DNA of 6,994 bases from Flavobacteriaceae bacterium. GTDB taxonomy: Bacteria; Bacteroidota; Bacteroidia; Flavobacteriales; Weeksellaceae. Of the stretch, positions 1 to 4,226 are shown piece after piece. The first letter of the stretch is position 1. Every line of letters starts with the position of its first letter. The stretch covers positions 1 through 6,994 of the forward strand of contig JAITOO010000223.1 in the NCBI GenBank assembly GCA_031289875.1, read 5' to 3'. The notes under the pieces were generated by a model. It saw nothing but the letters and a program-made list of their open reading frames with translations, was not told the origin of the DNA and ran no database searches. Position numbers and translations under genes: made by a program.

Positions 1-111
1 ATAGCTGAATTGAGCAAGTTAGACCGAAAGGAAGTGGACAAAGCTATGAAAGAGCTGAAAGACAAAGGGTTAATAGAATCTCCCAAGCGGTGTTATTGGC
101 AGGCAAAGTGA
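1..111 (+). CDS. C-terminal part of a winged-helix DNA-binding protein (5' end outside the window)
   Basis: The frame is open from the first base and ends at TGA 109-111, giving 36 residues. They read as the end of a winged helix-turn-helix domain: a recognition-helix-like stretch ([17 protein letters not shown]), then [10 protein letters not shown] as the beta-wing, then a short polar tail. Small bacterial regulators of MarR/ArsR-like fold commonly end this way, with a KGLI-SPKRCYW-type wing. The start, full length and ligand cannot be seen. The downstream 400 bases hold only broken frames, so it is probably the last intact gene of its transcription unit. The fold is well supported; the family name is not. 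Confidence 0.6.
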   Translation: MAELSKLDRKEVDKAMKELKDKGLIESPKRCYWQAK

Positions 112-112
112 A

Positions 113-146
113 AAAATGGTGAGAAAACGGTAAGAAAATGCTTGAG
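113..146 (+). repeat. Degenerate 11-bp tandem repeat, about three units
   Basis: Directly after the regulator stop codon come AAAATGGTGAG, AAAACGGTAAG and AAAATGCTTGAG, an 11-12 bp unit repeated about three times with substitutions. It could be slipped-strand sequence in decayed DNA. No function is evident. Confidence 0.35.
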
Positions 147-242
147 ATGACGACGCTCCATACGAAAACTGCATTCAGTTGTTGAATTGGCGCACCGGAC
201 AAAGTAATAACAAGTGTAGATGAATACTTAAAAAACATGTAA
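138..242 (+). pseudogene. Broken reading frame, unrecognised
   Basis: Starting at ATG 138, this frame reads 15 codons, meets TGA at 183-185, then continues in the same frame to TAA 240-242. The second half (IGAPDKVITSVDEYLKNM) has protein-like composition. The family is not recognised. It may be a small gene carrying a nonsense mutation, or chance coding potential in decayed DNA. The opposite strand is open over 44-250 but reads antisense through the regulator end and is less credible. Confidence 0.25.
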
Positions 243-247
243 CTTTG
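240..247 (+). promoter_or_regulatory. Bacteroidota -7 promoter core TAACTTTG
   Basis: TAACTTTG matches the phylum consensus TAnnTTTG and lies 3 bases upstream of the degraded frame at 251. No TTG is visible at the expected distance upstream, so activity is uncertain. Confidence 0.35.
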
Positions 248-250
248 CAC

Positions 251-348
251 ATAAAAAAACAGTTAGTCGATAAGTACAATGAACACATTTTCAAACATAT
301 AAGGAACTGATTGCCACTCTTCACAGGGAGGGAAAACTGTTTTCCTAA
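251..348 (+). pseudogene. Frameshifted small gene remnant with ATA in place of a start codon
   Basis: From ATA 251-253 the frame reads KKQLVDKYNEHIFKHI and stops at TGA 308-310. Shifting frame near 299-301 restores a protein-like continuation, KELIATLHREGKLFS, ending at TAA 346-348. A promoter core (TAACTTTG) sits immediately in front, as if this had been a gene starting ATG-AAA-AAA that lost its start codon and gained a frameshift. The product is not recognised. It adds to the evidence that 112-765 is decayed coding DNA. Confidence 0.3.
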
Positions 349-471
349 ATGTTTAAGAAGCGCAATCTGCCGCCAAATAAGGAATGCCTTTTTACGTATA
401 GAAACACGAAAAATATATATATCTTTGTAAAACGAAAGCTATTAGACGGAAATATTATCATATTGTTGTAA
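349..471 (+). CDS. Possible 40-residue basic peptide ORF, unrecognised
   Basis: An ATG at 349, next to the stop of the preceding remnant, opens a 40-codon frame ending in TAA 469-471. The product would be lysine- and arginine-rich (MFKKRNLPPNKECLF...). No domain is recognised. The frame contains an internal TATCTTTG (420-427), which argues that part of it is regulatory or noncoding. It could be chance or the continuation of the decayed gene before it. Confidence 0.15.
   Translation: MFKKRNLPPNKECLFTYRNTKNIYIFVKRKLLDGNIIILL
420..427 (+). promoter_or_regulatory. Bacteroidota -7 promoter core TATCTTTG, possible promoter of the mod-like remnant
   Basis: TATCTTTG matches TAnnTTTG and lies about 70 bases ahead of the ATG at 495 that opens the methylase-like remnant. 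No convincing -33 TTG is seen. Confidence 0.35.
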
Positions 472-494
472 AATAGTAAAATTTAAACATTTAT

Positions 495-689
495 ATGCCT
501 AAAAAAAGTAAATACAATCACTTCTCGCGATAGCAATTAGACGCTAAGTTAGAAAAACGCTATGGCTTAGTGTGGGAAGACAAAGAGGAAGATGTCGCCA
601 AACAATGCGATATTGAATTGCTTGTATTGAAAGAAGAGGAAGAAATGAAGTGCAAATATAAAAATCCATACTTGCACAAAGCGCGTTAA
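495..689 (+). pseudogene. Type III restriction-modification Mod-like N-terminal remnant, interrupted by TAG
   Basis: ATG 495 begins MPKKSKYNHFSR, then TAG 531-533, then the same frame continues QLDAKLEKRYGLVWEDKEED and on to TAA 687-689. The run KRYGLVWEDK-x-EDV-(A/V)-x-QC-x-x-x-L-VLKE resembles, as I remember them, the conserved N-terminal region of type III Mod methyltransferases, which precedes their DPPY and FxGxG motifs. None of those catalytic motifs is present, so only the first roughly 60 residues survive. The codon after CGA was probably CAG or CAA in the functional ancestor. The frame ends in an unrelated tail overlapping an 18-bp direct repeat, so the break point lies near 645-650. 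The family assignment rests on motif memory, not on a search. Confidence 0.5.
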
Positions 690-705
690 GTGCAAATATA
701 AAAAT
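648..705. repeat. Exact 18-bp direct repeat, 40-bp period, containing minus-strand promoter cores
   Basis: AAGTGCAAATATAAAAAT occurs at 648-665 and again at 688-705, identical over 18 bases. The intervening DNA includes TTGCA (672-676), complementary to TGCAA inside the repeat. On the minus strand each copy contains TATATTTG (653-660 and 693-700). For the left copy a TTTG lies 16 bases further upstream on that strand, close to a Bacteroidota promoter. The repeat sits exactly where the mod-like homology stops and ahead of the restriction system's 3' end, so it may mark a recombination junction. Confidence 0.6.
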
Positions 706-765
706 GCCATCTGCAGCGATAACTTTCACCTCGGCGTTGCCGGTTTTGAGCGGAAAATCAATTTA

Positions 766-1701
766 TCAGACAAGGGAATCTTCTTTTTCTGTTTCAAATG
801 AAAATGAGGTTTGAAGCAAATATGGTGCAGTTCTCTTTTCTGACAAGTCAATATATTCTTGTGAAATATCGTAGCCTACAAATTTTCTATCGGATTTCAA
901 TGCAGAAATAGCAGTTGTTCCACTTCCCATAAATGGGTCGAGAATAATATCGTTCTTGAAAGAATAAAGTTGAATTAAACGGTACGGCAATTCTTCGGGA
1001 AACGGTGCAGGGTGACCAATTCGTTTTGCACTGACGGCATTCATATTCCAAATGGATTTTGTCCATTCCATAAATTGTTCTCGGGAAATGGTGTTTTCTT
1101 TTTCCTTTTTTTCTCTTTTATAATTGCCTTTTGAGAAAATTAAAATATATTCATGAACATCTCTTAAAATTGGGTTTGATGCACTTTGCCAACTACCCCA
1201 AGCCGTTGAAGGACTTGCACTTGCCGCTTTATTCCAAATGATTTCACCGCGCATATTAAACCCAATTTCAATCATCATTCTGGAAATATAATCGGACAAA
1301 GGAATGTAGGGTTTTCTACCTAAATTTGCAACATTAATGCAGGCACGACCGCCATTTACAAGCACACGAAAAGTTTCGCTAAAAGAGTTTTCCAAAAGTT
1401 GCAAATATTCTTTTAACGACAAATCATCATCGTATTCTTTTGAAACGTTGTACGGTGGCGAAGTAATCATTAAATGTATCGAATTATCGGGGATTTCCTG
1501 CATATTTTCAGCCGATCCCAAAATAAATTTATTTTCTAAATAATTTGGAAATTCATTTCCATTTTTGTCCAAAATTTTCTTTTCGCCAAGTTCTGTGTAT
1601 AGCTTTGAATTATAAAATTTAGAACTGTCGTGATTTATTCTTCCGTTTGTTCCGAATGCGCTTGTTGATGTACCATTTTTATTTTTAATTACTCTTTCCA
1701 T
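766..1701 (-). CDS. Type II DNA methyltransferase, beta-class amino-MTase, predicted N4-cytosine at CGCG
   Basis: This 311-residue protein transfers a methyl group from S-adenosylmethionine to an exocyclic amino group in the site its partner endonuclease cuts. Catalytic motif IV is TSPPY at residues 80-84. The AdoMet-binding motif DPFMGSGTT follows at 255-263. Motif IV before motif I is the beta-class order, and a likely recognition region lies between them (about 150-240, including IIWNKAASASPSTAWGSW). TSPPY rather than DPPY favours N4-cytosine methylation, and the ThaI-like partner implies CGCG, which has no adenine. ATG 1699-1701 overlaps the endonuclease end by 13 nt, so translation is probably coupled. 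The stop TGA is followed at once by an in-frame TAA. Length and motifs look intact. The exact base modified is an inference. Confidence 0.9.
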   Translation of the reverse strand: MERVIKNKNGTSTSAFGTNGRINHDSSKFYNSKLYTELGEKKILDKNGNEFPNYLENKFILGSAENMQEIPDNSIHLMITSPPYNVSKEYDDDLSLKEYLQLLENSFSETFRVLVNGGRACINVANLGRKPYIPLSDYISRMMIEIGFNMRGEIIWNKAASASPSTAWGSWQSASNPILRDVHEYILIFSKGNYKREKKEKENTISREQFMEWTKSIWNMNAVSAKRIGHPAPFPEELPYRLIQLYSFKNDIILDPFMGSGTTAISALKSDRKFVGYDISQEYIDLSEKRTAPYLLQTSFSFETEKEDSLV

Positions 1702-2321
1702 AATTCAAGCCATCTGTTAAAAGGTTTATAATCTAATGTCTCTTTTTCCCAATTAATAGGAATTTTAAAAGCATTTTCATTTTTCATAAGAATTTTTAAC
1801 GCCTCACTACTCATTTCAGTCCCACGTGGATTTGTTCCAACTTTTGGCAACTTTAAATATTTTTCACGACCAAGATTTTGCATAATTTCAGTTTGCAATA
1901 CCTTTGTAAAATAATAAAACCCGCCACTGTTATTCCAATTTATTTGTACAAAAATCATATCGCAATCGGGTATATAATTTTTTGAAAACTCAATTGCTTT
2001 TTGAGCATCGACCGTCCAACTCAATTTAACCCCACCATTTCCTGTAATGGTTTTTATAGAAATCGGATTATCAAAAACTATTACGTCTGTTTCCGCTTCT
2101 GTTATTGGAATATCACCAATAACATTTTCCTCTCTAAACACATAAATTAAAAGTGCAACGACAATTCGTTCACGCAAAGAACCTACTTCCATTCCTATTT
2201 TTCCTGCACGAGAACTTTCTAATTCTGCAATTTGAAAAAGTTTTGGAAGTTTTATTTGAATTTTTTCGACTAATGATTTATCTTCAAATAGTTTTAATAT
2301 TTGATTATCCCAAAGATTCAT
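1689..2321 (-). CDS. ThaI-family type II restriction endonuclease (predicted to cut CG/CG)
   Basis: The protein is 210 residues from ATG 2319-2321. In ThaI, by my recollection of its crystal structure, Glu54, Asp82 and Lys93 form the active site and Met47 intercalates into the CG steps. Here Met44 (KIGMEVG), Glu51 (LRERI), Asp79 (ETDV) and Lys90 (SIKT) reproduce all three spacings (7, 28, 11) with a constant offset of 3. A blunt cut at CG/CG is therefore predicted. The frame stays open upstream to 2486, but I reject that 55-residue extension. It would swallow a promoter (TATATTTG 2338-2345), has odd Cys/Tyr-rich composition, and the shorter start matches ThaI numbering. The gene comes before its methyltransferase and overlaps it by 13 nt. 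All catalytic residues are present, so the enzyme looks functional. Confidence 0.88.
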   Translation of the reverse strand: MNLWDNQILKLFEDKSLVEKIQIKLPKLFQIAELESSRAGKIGMEVGSLRERIVVALLIYVFREENVIGDIPITEAETDVIVFDNPISIKTITGNGGVKLSWTVDAQKAIEFSKNYIPDCDMIFVQINWNNSGGFYYFTKVLQTEIMQNLGREKYLKLPKVGTNPRGTEMSSEALKILMKNENAFKIPINWEKETLDYKPFNRWLELWKE

Positions 2322-2337
2322 TCCTGCGTATTTTTCG

Positions 2338-2366
2338 CAAATATAGTAAATTTTCACAACACCAAA
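2338..2366 (-). promoter_or_regulatory. Promoter of the restriction-modification operon
   Basis: On the minus strand TTTG (2363-2366) is followed after 17 bases by TATATTTG (2338-2345), matching the Bacteroidota -33/-7 arrangement. Placing the final G at -7 predicts transcription from about 2331 and a leader of about 10 nt before ATG 2321. The bases just before the ATG (GCAGGA) give a weak ribosome-binding sequence. No controller-protein gene or obvious C-box is seen. Confidence 0.6.
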
Positions 2367-2405
2367 ATCGGCAACAAAGTGTGCGGTTTTTACGTCTATT
2401 TTCAA

Positions 2406-2483
2406 CGTATTGCTCCTCTTGTATGGCTTGTAATTGCAGTTGTTATACTGGTAGCAAACGCCTTGGTTAATCCCGCAAAATAA
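2406..2483 (+). pseudogene. 3' coding remnant ahead of the ABC operon: hydrophobic tail ending in NALVNPAK
   Basis: In the frame ending at TAA 2481-2483 the sequence reads APLVWLVIAVVILVANALV followed by NPAK, a textbook single membrane helix with a short cytosolic-type end. There is no in-frame ATG close by, and upstream the same frame runs backwards through the endonuclease promoter, so only the 3' end of a gene seems preserved. A second frame over the same bases, ending at TAG or TAA-type stops near 2470, would instead read YCSSCMACNCSCYTGSKRLG, which is cysteine-rich. The two are frame-shifted images of one another, since GTT-rich valine codons become TGT. I favour the membrane-tail frame because it is longer and more consistent. 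It may be the C terminus of an operon gene cut by arrival of the restriction system. Confidence 0.35.
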
Positions 2484-2488
2484 CAATT

Positions 2489-2523
2489 TTTCTCCCTTAT
2501 AAATTAATTTTTTAGGGGAGAAA
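2489..2523. repeat. Inverted repeat TTTCTCCC / GGGAGAAA between remnant and ABC gene
   Basis: TTTCTCCC (2489-2496) is perfectly complementary to GGGAGAAA (2516-2523) around an AT-rich 19-nt loop. It starts 6 bases after the remnant's stop codon and ends 9 bases before the TATATTTG core of the ABC gene. It could be a transcription terminator or attenuator for the remnant, or an operator for the ABC promoter. The long loop and lack of a clean T-run make a standard intrinsic terminator uncertain. Confidence 0.45.
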
Positions 2524-2531
2524 TTTTATTT

Positions 2532-2539
2532 TATATTTG
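2532..2539 (+). promoter_or_regulatory. -7 promoter core TATATTTG, 3 nt ahead of the ABC ATPase start
   Basis: TATATTTG is a perfect TAnnTTTG and ends 3 bases before ATG 2543. If used in the usual way, transcription would start at or beside the start codon, giving a leaderless or nearly leaderless mRNA. No TTG is visible at the normal upstream distance. Confidence 0.5.
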
Positions 2540-2542
2540 CTT

Positions 2543-3178
2543 ATGTTTAAGCTAATTATAGAAGAGAAAAAATACGAAAAAAAGATAATTCTAAAAGAAA
2601 TTGATATTACACTGACTCAAAACAGTATTTACGGTTTTTTTGGAAAAAACGGACAAGGAAAAACCACATTATTTCATTGTATTTTAGGTTTTACAAAATT
2701 TCGCGGAAATGTTTTGTTTGATAATCATGAACTTAAAAGTCAGGACATCGCTTGGATTCCTACTGAACCCGATTTATACGAATACTTGACTGTTAAAGAG
2801 TTTATGGATTTTTATGCCGTTAATTGCGGAAAAGAAAAAGCAGATATGAACCATCTTTTATTCGATGTAGACCCAAGCAAACTCATCAAAGAATGCTCTA
2901 CCGGTATGAAAAAAAAGTTGTACATCAATGCGGTTTTGCAAATAGCTGATTATAAGGTGTATATTTTTGACGAACCTTTTAATGGCTTGGATATAGAAGC
3001 TAATTATGTGTTGTTGAGACATATACAAAAATTAGCTCAAACTCATATTGTGCTTTTGTCTTCTCATATTATAGAAATTGTGCTGCCCTATTTGGAACAT
3101 TGCTATTTTATTGATAATGCAAAAGTTACAAAATATTCTAAAGAAGATTTGATGAAAAATTTCACCCTTGATGACTAA
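2543..3178 (+). CDS. ABC transporter ATP-binding protein (ABC-2/BcrA-like exporter type)
   Basis: A 211-residue stand-alone nucleotide-binding subunit that powers the permease encoded next. The motifs are complete: Walker A GKNGQGKTT (34-42), Q-loop position in IPTEPDLYEYLT (72-83, where Glu replaces Gln as is common in this exporter branch), signature STGMKKK (119-125, a variant of LSGGQ), Walker B VYIFDEP with catalytic Glu144, D-loop GLD (148-150), and H-loop His175. Small ATPases with S-x-GMKKK signatures usually serve ABC-2-type exporters of peptides, antibiotics or lipids. ATG 2543 is chosen over TTG 2537 because the TTG lies inside the promoter core. The gene overlaps the permease by 8 nt. 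The substrate is unknown. Confidence 0.93.
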   Translation: MFKLIIEEKKYEKKIILKEIDITLTQNSIYGFFGKNGQGKTTLFHCILGFTKFRGNVLFDNHELKSQDIAWIPTEPDLYEYLTVKEFMDFYAVNCGKEKADMNHLLFDVDPSKLIKECSTGMKKKLYINAVLQIADYKVYIFDEPFNGLDIEANYVLLRHIQKLAQTHIVLLSSHIIEIVLPYLEHCYFIDNAKVTKYSKEDLMKNFTLDD

Positions 3179-4130
3179 TATTTCTAAAACACTATATTAC
3201 ATTTATAAAAACCGTTGGCAGAAAGCTATTTACGAAGACGCTTCAAGAGGCTGGATATTGTTGATTTTATATGCTTTAGCGGTGATTGTTCTTTTCCAAA
3301 AAGAAAGCCAATATGTAATCTACTTCTTGCTGATTTTGATATTTGTACAAACTATTGGTTTACATGTAGATAGGAGAGATTATAATCTCTTGTCTCGATT
3401 TTACCCAAAAAATCATTTAAGGTTATTGTTATTCTTAGATAATATGCTTTTTAATCTCCCCGTATTATTGGTTATCTTGCTGAAAAACAGATTATTATTT
3501 GCGGTTTCTATTGTTTTTATTTTCTTGTTGTCATTAACAAAACTCTCTTTCAACAATAAACTTGTTTATCTTCCTTTGCTTAACCAAGACCCTTTGTGGA
3601 AGACCTATATAAGAAAATACCCGTTTGTATTGATCTTGTTTTTAGTAAGTTATTACGTTAATTTACAAGGAATTTTAAATGACAATCCTAATCTGTCCTT
3701 AAGTTCTTATTTTGCTGTTCCTTTAGTTGGATTATTTATAAACAGTGAAAGAGACAAACTCATCTTCATCAAACAAGCCAAAATATCCGAAAGAGCATTT
3801 TTATGGAATATCCTGAAAGCCAATGTTTTTAATACTTTCATATTCTTTCTCCCCCATATTCTTATAGGTATATTCAACCTAAATTTTGAACCGTTAGGGA
3901 TATTTTTGTCCGTTGCTTTCATCTCTGGAATTACCTGCATTAGGTATATTCTTTTCTTTAACCAAGTGGGCTTTGCTCTCATTTCCTTAGCCCTATTCGG
4001 GATTATTTTTAGTCTGTCATTCAACAATGAAATCAATGGGGTTCTAACCATGATAGGAGCTTTATTAATGATAATATTTATTTTCAGACTGGCCGAGAAA
4101 GCAGTTAAAAAGTTAAAATTAAATCTATGA
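3171..4130 (+). CDS. Polytopic membrane protein, presumed permease partner of the upstream ABC ATPase
   Basis: A 319-residue, very hydrophobic protein with roughly nine to ten predicted membrane segments, including about 28-42, 46-63, 84-103, 107-122, 150-166, 218-238, 242-256, 264-280 and 287-304. It has a short polar N terminus and a basic C terminus (AEKAVKKLKLNL), fitting a cytosolic tail. No family motif is recognised and there is no periplasmic domain or ATPase of its own. The start ATG 3171 overlaps the ATPase end by 8 nt, so the two are almost certainly one transcriptional and translational unit forming an exporter. TTG 3168 is an alternative start three bases upstream. The stop TGA 4128-4130 overlaps a further ATG (4127), implying a third gene once followed. 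Confidence 0.8.
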   Translation: MTNISKTLYYIYKNRWQKAIYEDASRGWILLILYALAVIVLFQKESQYVIYFLLILIFVQTIGLHVDRRDYNLLSRFYPKNHLRLLLFLDNMLFNLPVLLVILLKNRLLFAVSIVFIFLLSLTKLSFNNKLVYLPLLNQDPLWKTYIRKYPFVLILFLVSYYVNLQGILNDNPNLSLSSYFAVPLVGLFINSERDKLIFIKQAKISERAFLWNILKANVFNTFIFFLPHILIGIFNLNFEPLGIFLSVAFISGITCIRYILFFNQVGFALISLALFGIIFSLSFNNEINGVLTMIGALLMIIFIFRLAEKAVKKLKLNL

Positions 4131-4219
4131 GTTCCCTCCTACTCCTAAAGTTACTCCCTAAAATAATAAAAGCCAAAAGGCAGTATGTCTATATTTTCCG
4201 CAAAAATATAATTACATGA
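4127..4219 (+). pseudogene. Truncated 5' end of a third operon gene, 30 codons, membrane-protein-like start
   Basis: ATG 4127 overlaps the permease stop as ATGA, the classic coupling arrangement. The frame reads MSSLLLLKLLPKIIKAKRQY and continues to TGA 4217-4219. Leu-rich then Lys/Arg-rich residues before an aromatic/basic stretch look like the first cytosolic helix of a larger membrane protein, not a finished 30-residue product. The stop is only 7 bases from the end of the convergent exporter gene, so the rest of the gene has apparently been lost. A genuine small peptide cannot be excluded. Confidence 0.4.
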
Positions 4220-4226
4220 ATTGATT

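Noticed and set aside
44..250. Minus-strand 68-codon open frame
   Set aside because: Antisense to the end of the winged-helix gene, no family resemblance, and it starts over a plus-strand promoter core.
2153..2400. Plus-strand open frame antisense to the endonuclease
   Set aside because: Mirror of a well-supported gene. Only its 3' end, beyond the endonuclease promoter, was kept as a possible alternative reading.
2322..2486. N-terminal extension of the endonuclease by 55 residues to ATG 2484-2486
   Set aside because: It would include the TTTG-N17-TATATTTG promoter within the coding region, has odd Cys/Tyr-rich composition, and spoils the agreement with ThaI residue numbering.
2537..2542. 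TTG 2537 as the ATPase start and TTG 3168 as the permease start
   Set aside because: Each lies within 6 bases of an ATG in the same frame. The first falls inside the promoter core, so ATG 2543 and ATG 3171 are preferred.
3707..4051. Minus-strand 114-codon open frame inside the permease
   Set aside because: Antisense to the permease, which has clear membrane segments and operon spacing.
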